Positions 22,694 through 34,485 are shown, numbered from the stretch's first letter. The stretch: DNA of 64,000 nucleotides from Cryptomeria japonica (GCF_030272615.1 NC_081414.1:52657636-52721635), one strand, 5' to 3'. The notes: generated from the letters alone by a model not told the origin. Made by a program: numbers and translations.

Positions 22694-24046
22694 TGTTGGC
22701 ATTTTGGCACTAAGTTGTCATTGATGTCAACCCATGGAGATTGAGCAATGGAGGATGGTTGCTTGGTTAATGATGAAGAGGCAAAATGTTAAGATGTGCA
22801 ACTGGTATAGGATGCTATACTGGTTAACAGAAGAACACTCGACTAGCAAACGATTTTACTGATATGTGTTTGTCGGACCGACTGTGTATTGGGAGGTCAT
22901 GTCTTGATCGGTGTGATGTTGTGTGAAGCTGAGGTGGCAAGTAGGGTGTGCTTGGTGAAGCTTCATCCACAGGGTTGATGAAACAGATATTCGCAATTAA
23001 TAGAGGAACCGCAAATCAAGGGATTGCATCAGACTGAATGTGGCTCGAGGAAGAAGGAATGACAGAGGAAGATCGAGGGAGTAGTTGGCGCCTGGATCAA
23101 AGCAAGAAGATCGGATTGAAAGAATACCTCGAGAAGGAAACAGTAGAGTCATTAATAGCAGTTTGACAAATGTAGATCTATATAATGGATCGTGTTTCCC
23201 TTGTCTGAAAAACGTGTGTTAAAAGGTGCGGAAATGACGAAGATGAACAGATGGAGATCAAGGTGATCAAATCTTGCAGGATCTGATTGGATTTTGTTTG
23301 CCTCGTAGATGGTGAGAAAACCCTAACTGTCAAAACTTTGAATTACTTCTTGGAGGGAAATCATCTGATAAGAAAGGGGAACTATGGATAGAACAATATG
23401 ATGTTGTTATGAAGAATGTGCAGAGGAGAGCAGTTAGAGTGAGCAAGGAGAAAACTTGAGAAGGGGTTCCGATCAAGTTATAGTGTGAGTGAGCAAGCAA
23501 ATCGGTGAGAGGATTCTACCGGGAGTTTCATAGTCAGGCAGTTGAGCCTAACTGGTAAGGTGTGGCAGAGCAGGCAGCATCCTAGTGTGACACAGTGCAT
23601 TGAGAGACTATGTGTGAAAGGGAGAGAAAGATAACAAGAGTTAATTGATTCAAGAGTTGCAGAATTCATTTGCAACAAGAAGCCTTAATTGTATTCAAAT
23701 AGTATTTCAATATACATCACCAAGTTGAAGCTTGGTAAAGGGGTTGGTGCTCCTTGGGTTGGTGCCCTAAATCTTTGTAAATCAATGTTTTACCTGTGAG
23801 GCTAGATTGAAGTAGTAGTCTTCAGCAACTTTTCTCACCGAGGTTTTTCCCATATTGGGTTTTCCTCATAAATCTGGTGTTGTGAGTTACTTGTGTGTGT
23901 ATGGTCGCTTTGACTTTCTTTCTTGTATTACCGGTTTGACTATTTAAGTGATTAAGTACATAATTGATATTCTCAAGTTAGATCAAAAAAAGAAAAATTA
24001 GGAACCACTGATTCACCCCCCTCTCAGTGGTACTCTGTGTTCAACA
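22694..24046 (+). repeat. Element C 3' LTR
   Basis: This starts TGTTGGCATTTTGG and ends GTGTTCAACA. It aligns over its full 1,353 bp with 15,902-17,256. The base after it begins the right target duplication gtctc. Confidence 0.93.
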
Positions 24047-24548
24047 GTCTCCATTAAAGGATTATGTGCGAATAGAGTCATATCATTCCAGTGAAGGTTG
24101 GAAAGGTTTTGTATTGCAAAGCAAACATCAGTGCTTAACCAGAACTATATTAGGTATTTGTAGATGCTACTTTCAAAGTTCATTGTTTTTTGGATTGTAG
24201 TATGACGTTTATGTAAGTCAGTGAGACTTCCCTTTGTGATGAGCAGTGTTGTCTAGGTTGTTGGCCTTTCTGCAAGTGCAGACCCCATTGTAATTATTCA
24301 TAAGACTACTACAGAGTATTCGTCTAATTGTGGGTAGGGTTTCCCAACGTGGTTTTTCCCTTTCTAGGTTTTCCACGTCAAAATTTTGGTGTTGTGTGTT
24401 GTGCTTTCATGATATACCTTTCATTGTGTTGTGCTCTAGTATAAGGTTTATAATTAAATTGATTGTTGTACTTGTGAGTAAACTGATTCACCCCACCCCC
24501 CCCCCCCCCCACCTCTCAGTTTACTGTCGGTATCAGTACATTTCAATA
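24047..24548 (+). repeat. Element B 3' LTR, second part
   Basis: After the target duplication, sequence from CATTAAAGGATTATGTGC on aligns with the B 5' LTR from about 11,249 to its end. The final CAACA has become CAATA. The U5 C-tract here has expanded and is interrupted by one A (about 24,491-24,512). With 15,177-15,901 it restores an LTR of about 1.22 kb. Confidence 0.9.
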
Positions 24549-24658
24549 TGTTTTTGCTACAATTTATCTGATTTTCCTTTAAGGTTAAATTTGGCAATCT
24601 AGTGAAAAATGATTCACCCCCCTCCCCTCTCAGTTTTCCTTGATTGTTATTGCGAACA
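24549..24658 (+). repeat. Element A 3' LTR, second part
   Basis: This opens with tgttt, the right copy of the B target duplication. It then matches the last ~105 bp of the A 5' LTR (TTGCTACAATTTATCTGATT onward) and ends ATTGCGAACA. It proves that B inserted within A. Confidence 0.9.
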
Positions 24659-25244
24659 AGATGCAGTGTATGTGAGAGTCTCAGATAGAAAAGGTAATCT
24701 GTGTCACAGTAGTGCAGTAGTCCTTTACTAGACCTGTTGCAGATCAATTGTACAAAGATCTCTAACTGGATCTACTGTAAAGTCTAAGATTTGTAATTTG
24801 AGCTTAAACTTGAAACTGATCTCATGCAGTTGGAGATGCAACCTTATCAGTTCTACCTTTTTAATTGCAGTGAGCATTCTGGCAATTAGGCCATCTCTAT
24901 TTGTATTTCTGCAATGAGCCATTGTTGTAATCTGGCAATTAGCCACCCAATAGTGAGTCACCCATTTGTAAACACAACTATAACTAGTTATATTCTCCTG
25001 AGAGTTAACACTCTTCGTGGTTTTTCCCATTTGGGTTTTCCACTTATAAAATCCGGTGTTTATCTTGTGGTTGTGTTCTTCTTGTTTATTCTGCATTAGC
25101 TGCTTTATATCAGTCAAGTTTGTTTGATATTTTTGTGGATAGTTATATAATTGGTGAAAAGTTGTTTTTCTTTAATCTGTGGGAATATTGATTCACCACC
25201 CCCCCCCCCCTCTTAGTATTCTAGTGCTTTTAACCCGGTCAACA
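24659..25244 (+). repeat. LTR-like U5 region on the far side of element A
   Basis: This carries the U5 box GTGGTTTTTCCCATTTGGG (about 25,018-25,036), a GATTCACC plus C-tract (about 25,191-25,210) and the end GGTCAACA at 25,244. No primer-binding site follows, so it is a 3' or solo LTR. The first part may lie at 3,334-3,463, which would make it the LTR into which A inserted. Confidence 0.5.
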
Positions 25245-27049
25245 ACATGCTAGTGCAAGTGCATGATCACTTGTAGAGGTTGAGATAAAGCATACCAGAC
25301 AAAGTGTGTCACTTGAGCACTATGAAAACTAAACTTGTGATACACCATACCATCTAGAACTTGGATAGAACATACCTTAGACATCCATGAGCATATTATC
25401 AAGACTACTTGATCATGTCAAATAATGCAATGGAATGTAGAGCATTCCAACATATCTTTTGAGACCTTTTCCTATGTCTTGGCATAGTCCAATACATAGT
25501 GAACTCTAACTTTATTTGCAGAAGAATCTATGGCTTGAAACTCTAAATATAATATCTTCATATTTCAAAAAACTTAATTTTTGAACTACAGACAATATCT
25601 TGCAATGCAAACGAGCATAGACCAGAATACACTTTCTCTGCCTTAGTAGATAGTTTATTAATTCCTTAGCCAAATTTCCCATGCCTTACTACTATGTGTA
25701 GTGTGCCAATTTGACGTGATATCAGCACCTATTACTTCATACATGTGTACTTATTATCGCATCTTACTTAAACATTCAATTTGATTATCTTTTAAATAGA
25801 TATCATGAAAGCACTAGCACATCAAGAACTCACAGTATGGATATGAACTCGAGAAGATATGGTACAACTATGTATTGTAAATACTTACTCCTTGTCTTTT
25901 AGGTCATTAAAATGATGATGTTTTGTCTTCCACATCTCCACAAGGTTGAACTATACAATAAAAATGACATGTAGATACCTTATCTGCACTAAACCCCCTT
26001 AGTCATACAAGTGTATCAGTGTCCACCAAGTAGCATTTTAGTGTAACATGGGTTGACATCAATCACAACATATTACTCTATATATACAACGTAGACATTG
26101 TAGAAATCAAGTGTGCTAGCACAAAATGCACTTAATTGATCTAGATTAAGGTGGTAGGATCAATGGATCTAGACTAAATTATTTTTCTTTGATTAGCAAT
26201 GAGACGTAGGCACATCACTTTGAAAATGCACAATTCCACAAATTGTTCAAATCAAACTCAAGCTAAATAATTTAAAATGCAATGAGGCTCTAAACACAAC
26301 CCCTCATGGAACAAATAAATCTCCTCAAATAATTAAACCTCCAAACAAGGATTAATAATTTAAAAGATATAAAGTTGATCTAGCACAATAAATGTAAATT
26401 TAATCTATGGGCATGCATGTTATTCTCTATTTGTGTTCTAGATGAAACTACATGTCATCATGGATAAAATATAGTATCAAATAGAAGACTTTTTCTTTTT
26501 CAAACAACTACTTGACTAGTTGATAGTTTGGATGTTCTTTTGTACTTAAAAAAATGATTATAAAAGAAAGATGCTAACTAAACATTAATATAATTTGAAA
26601 GGAAATATTTTTGGCTGATAAAGAATTGATTGTTAGCTTGGCATTTTTCTACATCAATCAAAACATTCTAATTAAGAAATACTAACATTGACTTAATCCA
26701 CACATATATTAATGAAAAAAATACATTGCAAAAGATAGATCTTACTCAACACTAAATTCTTGGAACATGATGTCCTAATATCTAATAAACATTGAAATAC
26801 AACAAAATTTTGAGATAAGATTGCTCATCTCCTTATGAAAGAATCCACTTCACATGATATATCTCCCATGTCTATAACATAATATATACTATTCACTTGG
26901 CTTTACAATAATATCGCCTCCTTTTTATATGCCTCCTAATAATGTAATCCAAGGGTAATACTAATGAAGGCCTATTCATCAACTAATATAATAAATGATA
27001 TAAGTAATTAGCCGATAGGCTATTCCCTTGGGGAGGAACTCCCACCGAA
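25245..27049. other. AT-rich intergenic DNA without recognised features
   Basis: No coding frame, LTR signature or long repeat was recognised on either strand. The sequence is AT-rich and looks like old, unconstrained DNA. Confidence 0.4.
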
Positions 27050-27270
27050 AAATTGTCTCACGCCATTAAACCGGTTGCCTTAAGACAAATTTTGGAACGT
27101 TGTTTGCGGTCAGGTGAAAGGGCTTTAGAAACTTTCAAGAAAATGCACTTAGCAGGTGTAAAACCAGATTCCAAAACCTTTGCTACCATCCTTCCAGCCT
27201 GTGCCAATGGGAGCCTTCGAACAGTATATGGAGATCCATCAAAGCATAATGAATGGGATGATATATGTTA
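27050..27270 (+). pseudogene. PPR-protein fragment, frameshifted
   Basis: The frame from about 27,055 reads LRQILERCLRSGERALETFK, then KMHLAGVKPDSKTFATILPA and CAN. This has the spacing and residues of plant pentatricopeptide-repeat proteins (ALETFKKM-x-x-AGVKPDS-x-TFATILPACA). After CAN the frame changes by one base. The next frame gives FEQYMEIHQSIMNGM, which is how the family normally continues (LEQGMEIHQSI). PPR proteins bind RNA in chloroplasts and mitochondria. Only about two repeat units survive, with no organelle signal or further repeats, so this is a dead fragment. The frameshift lies near 27,212. It is the only sign of host coding sequence in the window. Confidence 0.75.
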
Positions 27271-27717
27271 GAATTATCTGCTCATGGAGCTTATATACGT
27301 ATGTATGTGATGAGGAAAATAATAGTTTTTACGTATGGTTATGGATCCAATTCTAATTTCCCAGGTAATGAAAAATAACCAGAATTGCTATCTCTGATTT
27401 GGGTTACCAGATATGATTATCACATTGTTAGTTATTCGATAGTTCCATAGTCTTTTGGACGGTATTAAAAACTTTGGTTTCAAGACCTCGCCCTGTAAAA
27501 GCATTGGGAAATCAATGAAATGACAAGAGTCTGCAGAGTAGAAATGTAGGAAACAAATTAGTAACTAGAAAAAGCCACAATCAAGAAGCCTTTAGAAATC
27601 CAAATCCCCTCCGGCTATTGCATATCACAGAGGTATAGAAAACATGAAAAAATTGCATGAACAAATGTATTTCTACTTTTAGTGTTGATCCTAAATAAAC
27701 CACTGAACGTATTCGTT
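27271..27717. other. Unassigned stretch after the PPR fragment
   Basis: AT-rich sequence. No further PPR motifs could be read in either frame after about 27,270. Confidence 0.35.
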
Positions 27718-27860
27718 ACAAATCATGTGCCTTTCATAATTTCAAAAATTGGCATTTTTCCCATTGATTCTACAATATAAAGTTCTATACAAATCATGCA
27801 CCTTTAAGAATTTAAAAAATTGGTATTTTCCCACTGACCCTACAATATAAAGTTCTATAC
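27718..27860 (+). repeat. Two-copy tandem repeat, 71-bp period
   Basis: ACAAATCATG at 27,718 and 27,789 begins two diverged copies. Each ends in CTACAATATAAAGTTCTATAC. No coding content is seen. Confidence 0.85.
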
Positions 27861-28113
27861 ATTGTATGGTGTCAAATTCAAAACAGTGTTTTTGTACAAT
27901 TTATTCTATACGAGCAAAAGGAAATATATTTTTATATATAGATGATAAGAAGGAAATCTTAGGAAAGGCTCGTCAACTCTAGATTGAAGATTGAAGAGAT
28001 TTATTTTTTTCCAAATGTTGTAGTTGCAACTTGATTGGTAGACATATGAAATATGAAAGTCTAGGTATTGGAAATGAACTATTTTATAGCAACACGAAAT
28101 CATTGAGAAAGAG

Positions 28114-28328
28114 GGAACGACTTAAATCACACACACTTAGCTTATATTTCTAGGATTAAAAGTGTTAAATACTCAGAGTTGACAGACATTTTTTAGGCTT
28201 AATATGTTGTTTAATGTATGTTGTCACACTAAGAATTCACTCCTAGACTTAAAAGTGTTAAACACTCAGAGTTGACTAACATCCTCTAGGCTTAATATGT
28301 TGCTTAGTGTGTGTGGTTTAAGGCTGGC
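28114..28328. mobile_element. MITE-like element with a 9-10 bp target duplication
   Basis: Inverted ends GACTTAAATCACACACAC (28,119 on) and the reverse complement of GTGTGTGGTTTAAGGC (to 28,324) match at about 19 of 22 positions. Directly outside them TGAGAAAGAG occurs on both sides (28,104-28,113 and 28,329-28,338). A 9-10 bp duplication is typical of Mutator-like elements. Inside, about 65 bp containing AAGTGTTAAA and CTCAGAGTTGAC is present twice in direct orientation (about 28,158 and 28,249). It has no coding capacity and would depend on a transposase elsewhere. Confidence 0.65.
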
Positions 28329-28338
28329 TGAGAAAGAG

Positions 28339-29954
28339 ACCACAACTCATCAGTACACCACCATATGTTTGTCTCCAAGCTGACAAGGTAAGTTTATTTG
28401 TTTTCCTTTCCATGTTAACAAACTTGACTCTGTTGATTTCTTATTTGATCATGCATTTAGAGAGGCTCCATCCACTAATCTGCATCCGAAGAAGGAAGCT
28501 CTTATATAACTCTTACTGCTCCTTGGATTTGTAGACGTGAGTTATGAATTGTATTTTATCTTCATATTATCATCTTGTTGAGTTAATATCATCTCCTTCT
28601 CCTATCAATCTCGCTACAATCCACTGTTTATTGATGCCACATATTTTAGCAACTTGCATGTACCTTAAGTTCTCTTTTTAAGAGATTTCTCTAAACTTTT
28701 ATAGATAGGGAGTGAGAATATAGTTTTAGAATCGCCCTTGTAATTATAAATCTTTTGTCAAATTTATAATTTTATAAATTGCTACTGGCTTAACCATTGC
28801 ACCTCATTCAGGTGCAAGCGCTAGTTCATATCACACAATATAAAGTTCCTCAATGACTCTTGACTATCACTAGAACCTTCTCTAAATCTTCACCATTTTT
28901 TTCCACTTATTTAATTGGACTCTCAAAAGAGTTACTTGTCTTTCTTTTTTCTCTACATGTATTTATTTTCTTGTTTGTTTGTTGATCCATTAGTTCAATC
29001 TTCAATGGATTCTTAAACTTGATTTTTCTTAAATTTCCTTGAGACTTCATTAAAAATAATATCATGTATTATACAATTATTAGATCACATACTCTCATCT
29101 AGAACTATAATTTATTTAAACAAAAAACTGATATCCATATAATCCAATTATTTTTAAAAATTCTAAAACCCAAACATTTATAGATGTGAGAGAAAGGATT
29201 TATTGAGTTATGTGTAAAGAATGGATAATGAACAACTTTGAAAGCTATAGAGTTTCAAAGAAATCTTCTCCATGCTTTACGTTTCCTAAGAAATCTCCTC
29301 CATGTTCTACAATTTACACCAACCGAGCTACGTAGTAAGAGAGAAGTTTCTGAATTCTAATCGCCACCTCATTGTTTCAACTCTTCATTTTATGACGTAT
29401 ATAAGTGTGCCTCTGTTCTCATAAAGTAGACAAACACATGCAAGTACTGATAAAGAAAACCAAACAAATCTGAAGAAAGAGATGTAGTAATCATTACAGT
29501 TTCATTCATGGTTCTCGACTTTAATGAAAAGCTTTGTTAACATGGTATGATCTTGGGTTCATGGCGGACCAAGACAAATTTTTGTTTCAACATTTTATTT
29601 TAATCCAGTTTAGACTTTGGGATATGCTCTGGAAACACAGTTGTGTATTGAGACAAAATAGAAGATTGTAACAACGGTGTCTCCCAGGCGTACAGAATAA
29701 GAGTCTCGTCTGTCTAATTAGTCATCATACAAATTTTAGCTTCCCAAAAATGAAGTACAATTTCCTTACACATATCATGTTGCCACGATGTTTCAAGTCA
29801 AGATAACTCACAGATTTTTACTTTGGGATTAACTTTGACGACCATCAACCTTGCCCTTCAGTTCTTAGTATGGTCTATGGATAACAAGGGAAATAAACAA
29901 GAAAAAAATTATGAGTTCGTATTGTTATTCGATACAAGCATGAGTCTATGTGGA
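28339..29954. other. Intergenic DNA without a recognised gene
   Basis: This AT-rich stretch has splice-like and TATA-like words (TATATAAGTGTG near 29,398) but no open frame that looks coding. Nothing here could be assigned. Confidence 0.35.
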
Positions 29955-30428
29955 TACCTCTTTAATTAAGAGCCAAAGATTGAGAGATCTCCATTCTACC
30001 AAAAACTTAGAGCACAATCCTAACCTCATCTCTTATAAACACCATCAACCTCACTAGTTGAGAAACATACCATCAAACTCACCAATCAAACTAGAATCCT
30101 TTCATATAGTATATTTTTTGATTGCTTGATTTTATGTTCTTTTTACACTTTTATTTTAACTCTTGACTTAAAAAAAAATTATGATTGTTATTTTAGGTTT
30201 GACCTGAATTCATGTATATATATTTTTTTGTTTATTTTATATGGCCTTTGCCCACATTCTAATTTATTGTTTGTTGCTCTAATAAATCAAGGATGCTATT
30301 TCTTATTTCAAGTATTTTACTTTCAAGGATTTTATATCATCTATGAGCTTGTACCTCTTTAGTTACGAGTCAAGTATTGAGGGATCTCCATTCTACCAAA
30401 ATCTCAAGGCATGATCCTAACCTCATCA
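29955..30428 (+). repeat. Pair of ~77-bp direct repeats
   Basis: TACCTCTTTAATTA at 29,955 and TACCTCTTTAGTTA at 30,352 begin two similar segments that share GATCTCCATTCTACCAAAA and ATCCTAACCTCATC. They are 397 bp apart. The origin is unknown. Confidence 0.75.
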
Positions 30429-30744
30429 TAGAATTTATATAAGAAATCAATTTATATAACTTTAAATTTTATAGAATTTGACAAATCATGTCAAGTAATA
30501 AATAACTTTTGAATAACTAAACCCTAAGCTATGAAGTAAATATAATTTATTCCTCCCCCTCTTTAACTTATAGAAAGAACAAGAATGTACAACAATTAAT
30601 GAGACAAGAAGGCATGAATTCCATTGGCCAAACAAGGTGTGTTATGTTGGTTGATTTGTGTTAGAGAAGGGAGATTCAAATAGGTCTAGCAAGGTGCATT
30701 ATGATAGTTGACTTATGCTAAAAAAGATCACAAAGAACTCTATT

Positions 30745-30923
30745 TGCTAGATAATTTGAAAATGCAACTACAAAATGGGTGTTGTGGTGTGCACCAAACA
30801 ATGATCTATTACAAAACAAAACTTTTGTTTGCTAGGTAATTTGAAAATATGACTACAAAATGGGTGTTGCAGTGTGCACTAAACTATGAGATTGCATAAT
30901 GGGTGTTGTAGTGTGCACCAAAC
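30745..30923 (+). repeat. Three diverged copies of a ~32-55 bp unit
   Basis: AATGGGTGTTG followed by GTGTGCAC and AAAC occurs at about 30,774, 30,859 and 30,898. The first two copies also share the preceding TTGCTAG-TAATTTGAAAAT segment. No coding content is seen. Confidence 0.75.
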
Positions 30924-31984
30924 ACAAACAATGAGGAGGCCATACATGCCCCCACTTAAGATGTCAACATATTGCCATGTTGATTTCTTAAGGAAGATAG
31001 AGATCCATGTCAAGGATAAACACCTCCAACACCACAGAGATATCTTGAACAAAATGCATGTGTTCAAAGCTAGGAAGAAGATCTACTAGCAAACACCATT
31101 TTTTAAGCAAGGAAGACATAATTGTAAAAGAGATGCCTTGCAATAAGTGTAAAGTGATCCTTATCAAGGATACATAACTATCAAACAAGGAGGAATATAT
31201 CTTTGCCTAAAGATATTTACCTCTAAAAAGAAAGGGGATATTTAATAAAGATGCCATATTCAACTAAAAGGGTGAAGGAAACCAAGGATACTTGCCTTCC
31301 CTATTGCTAGGAGAGAGATTCTTGACGAAGTATTGCACACTTTGTATCACCAAGGATAGATCATTTATAAAAGGCATGTGCTTTCAAGCAAGGAATAAAT
31401 CTTAATCAAGGATACACACCTCCAAGCAAGGATAAAATCCTCATGAAGGGAAAAGAATTCTTTGTAATAAAGGAAATCCCTAAATAAAAGATATAACTCA
31501 ACGAAAGGAAATCAAATCCTTAGGAAGGAGGAACGATTTGAGAACTATTCTTGCCCCCTAGCATAGAGACAAGAATAACTAGACCATTATGTTGCTAGCC
31601 AAGTGTCATTGCACATGAAATTGTACCACCATGAATGATAGTGATACCCCAAAAGGTATGCTACTAGTGTCACATAGTGAGGAGCAACATAATAAGAAAG
31701 AAATTTTATTTAGAAGGGATGCGAAAAAGATGCCACTCATTGTCATTTGTCATTTGAACAATACCAAAATTGATGAATTGTTTAATTTTACACTCCAAAG
31801 CTTTACATTCATTAGTAGAATGCTCATACATTTATTGATACACACAAACTAAAGAATTTTCAAGATTTTGTAAAAAAATTCTCCTTCATTTTGGCCAAGA
31901 AAGAGTAATTAAATTGGCTTGAAGAAGGTCAAACAAAATAATTTCTTGTTTAGATAAAAAAAATAAGGAGAAGAAGACATAGAT
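30924..31984. other. Intergenic stretch with short recurrent words
   Basis: AAGGATA followed within a few bases by CACCTCC-like words recurs between about 31,010 and 31,440, suggesting an old degenerate repeat. No coding region was recognised. Confidence 0.35.
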
Positions 31985-33010
31985 GTATTAGAAAATGCGG
32001 GAGGGGATGTTGACAAAGGAGAATGTTGGAAACCCAAACCTTATTTAAAAAAGTGTGATGGAGATTTCTCATAAGCATCAAAATTTTGTTTCATACATCC
32101 TAAACCTTGTACATTGCATCTGTGTTAAGAATCAAATGTGGGTGTTGAAATGTTAGGAGGAGAGGGTTCACTCAATTTTAATTGGGTTGAAATCTAAAGA
32201 GCCACAATCATCATCAAGACATGTTTTAGAAGAATAAGTTGTAATGGTTGTAGAAGAATCTTGGATAAGTGAAACACAAGGCTCCTTCGAGGCTTCACAT
32301 TTTAATTGGGGGACATTGCATTCTCCTTTAAAAGATGGTGTAAAGTCTAATGAACCCCAAATTTTCTCTAACAAAGCATCATTAATAAGAGATTATGTTG
32401 TAGAAGGAATCACTGTGTTAAAGAAAGATATGCATCCTACCTCTTCTTGAACACCACTATAACAATTAGGGTCATCCTTGATTGTGTAAAGTTTATTGTC
32501 ATGTATGAATTTTGATGTGTGGTGAAGGGTAGAAGGGATTTCTTGCATAGCATGAATACCTAGAAGTATATTGTAGTTGAGAATCAGGAAATAATATGGA
32601 TAATCATGGGTAAAGTAACAGGTTCTATCATAATAGGTAATGTGATCAAAACCATGACTAAAGAGGAAATCAGATTGAATGAGGGAGGTATCCCAATTGA
32701 TCTTATATAGCATGCTTATGCTACAAACATTAAGGCCTGGTCCATTATCAATTAAGGTACACTTCATCCTATTTTAGTTAATGTGAGGTATGATCATGAG
32801 GGCATCATGTTCATTTTGAACTTCTAAAGGAGGCAATTCATCTTGTGAGAACACAATATTCATATTTTCATGCATATAATCAAATGAAGTTGCTACATTA
32901 TGTGCTCTTGTAATAGGAGAGGCAACTACCTTCTATAAGGCTTCTTGGATCAATCAATGGTATGTAGGTGAGATATTTTAGCTAGAGTAGTATGAAGTTG
33001 CTCAATTTCA
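31985..33010 (-). pseudogene. Ty3/gypsy gag-protease remnant
   Basis: Read on the minus strand from about 33,010 there is HENMNIVFSQDELPPLEVQ and HDALMIIPHIN, a stop, then CTLIDNGPGLNVCSISMLYK. The last is the plant gypsy protease motif usually written LIDNGSALNVCP. Further on come LLGIHAMQEIPSTLH (family form LLGRPWIHA-x-x-AIPSTLHQ) and KFIHDNKLYTIKDDP. The linker WGSLDFTPSFKGECNVPQ and a repeated CGSLDF block follow. The frame 32,767-32,393 is open; stops lie on both sides. The protease would cut the Gag-Pol polyprotein. No RT or integrase was found downstream (towards 31 kb), so this is an isolated piece. Confidence 0.75.
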
Positions 33011-34485
33011 TGTCCCCAGATCAAAACAAGTAAACCAATATTACATACCCATGGGAAAGCTCCTTGTGTTATACTTATAAAATATTAGTAGTTAATATAA
33101 CGATGACAAGAGATTCAATTAGATCTTCACAATGCAGCGATAAACTCAGTATATTGTACAAATAAATACAGTGATAAATTCAATATATATGCAACGACAA
33201 ACGCAATGATAAATATGATTAATAAGATAAATAATAATAAAATATTATTAAGCAAAGTATTTCATAATAATATTATAAAAATATTTAATAAGATATTCAT
33301 ATAAATAAGATACTTGAATATCTAAAATATTGAATGCAAAAGCTACCAAGTCTGACGTGGATGCAACTTGTGAAGAAGCTATGTTTCAATAATCTAAATG
33401 GTCGTCAAAGAAAAGTTCGAAGCTTAAAGATTGGTGGTTAATAAACAAAAACTAAAGCAATATACAATGTGGTGTGATGAAGGTTGAATTAAGAATGCAT
33501 TCGATTTATGAAACGATGTATCAATGTTTTACAAATCCGACTTATTAAGAGTCATTGACTTGGCTAAGGAAAGCAACGATTAAGCAAAACACAAAAAGAC
33601 TATGAAATACGATATAGTCAAATTACAAACGATTATGGAATGAAACATATCATTATTATATAAAACAAACCAAAGATGGAATACGATAGTTAAACAAACA
33701 GATAAAAGATATACATGGAACGAATTGGGTGGTTTGTGATGGAGAAAGGAATATATATAAAATATATATAGTTCAGATAAAAGATAAATTTGTGGGTGTA
33801 TATGTGCTGAGATTATAATAATTATATACTCCTGTAAGAGAGAAAAAGAAAGAACGAAAGGAATTCATGCAGACTACCAGCAAGAAAGAAGAGTAAGGAT
33901 CGGATCAGGCCAGCAAGACGAAAGAATTTCCTATCCTGCCAGCGAAGATAGGAAGAAGTTCAAACAGTGACAGGTACGTATATACACAGTTTCTTGGTCC
34001 AAACATTAAAATATATCAGTCAGCATGTTATATATGTTTAAGTCCAACTATATGCATTGGTAGATAAAGAATTAAAAGGGGTGTTCTTACAAGATTAATG
34101 ATAATTAATATATTGTAAATTGAAAGGACAAATTATGTTTATATATATCTTTCAAACAACATTAAAAATACAGTACTAGTAAACATAACAGATAAGTATT
34201 TGCAGAAACCAAGGATATGTATAAAACAATCAAATTCAGGTTGCATAGATTACTGTAATACTGATATGGGAAATAATAAATTAATGGAACACTGACAATG
34301 AACAATACTGATACAGAGTAATATTCAGATAGTATTAATGGTAATACAAGACACTAAAGTTATATTGTGTAATATGAAAATTATGTCAAACGTAATTGAT
34401 TAGCATAACGAGATAAATTGAATAAATATTACTTCACTGGAATATCACAAATGATTCATTGGAAAGGAGGGACTCTTTTTTAAGT
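33011..34485. other. AT-rich stretch, possibly old LTR or leader
   Basis: Very AT-rich (ATAATAATAAAATATTATTA and similar near 33,230). No coding frames are seen. It follows the 5' side of the minus-strand gypsy remnant and may be its decayed leader or LTR, but no termini were paired. Confidence 0.3.

Larger units (their letters stand above)
15902..24046 (+). mobile_element. Copia element C, youngest of the nest
   Basis: This is an 8.1-kb Ty1/Copia-type element with two LTRs of 1,355 and 1,353 bp, an exact initiator-Met primer-binding site, gag-pol and an exact polypurine tract. It sits in the 3' LTR of B and is flanked by gtcta (15,897-15,901) and gtctc (24,047-24,051), a 5-bp duplication with one change. 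Its reading frames are the least broken of the three, as expected for the last arrival. Confidence 0.93.
10560..24548 (+). mobile_element. Copia element B, nested in the 3' LTR of A
   Basis: B has two LTRs that match each other, an initiator-Met primer-binding site, gag, protease, integrase, a truncated RNase H and a polypurine tract. Its 3' LTR is itself split by element C. The flanking five bases are tattg (10,555-10,559) and tgttt (24,549-24,553). The uninterrupted A 5' LTR has tgttc at this place, so these are diverged copies of one 5-bp target duplication. About 1.2 kb covering reverse transcriptase is missing. Confidence 0.9.
3464..24658 (+). mobile_element. Copia element A, oldest of a three-level nest
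   Basis: This is a full-length Ty1/Copia-type retrotransposon in layout: 5' LTR, initiator-Met primer-binding site, gag, protease, integrase, reverse transcriptase, RNase H, polypurine tract and 3' LTR. Its 3' LTR is split at 10,559/24,549 by element B. The two LTRs align along their length and end in CAACA-type termini (CAACA and GAACA). Joining the 3' LTR halves (after allowing for the duplicated target site) restores a length of about 1.33 kb, close to the 1,337-bp 5' LTR. Every coding domain is broken, so A cannot move by itself. Confidence 0.9.

Noticed and set aside
3459-24663. 5-bp target duplication around element A
   Set aside because: ggaag and agatg agree at only three of five positions and, unlike for B, no empty site is available for comparison.
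29390-29560. Promoter-like TATATAAG box followed by a leader and ATG
   Set aside because: The ATG frame ends after about ten codons and no coding region follows.
30126-30362. 78-codon hydrophobic ORF
   Set aside because: AT-rich sequence gives Phe/Leu/Ile/Tyr runs by chance. There is no context or motif.
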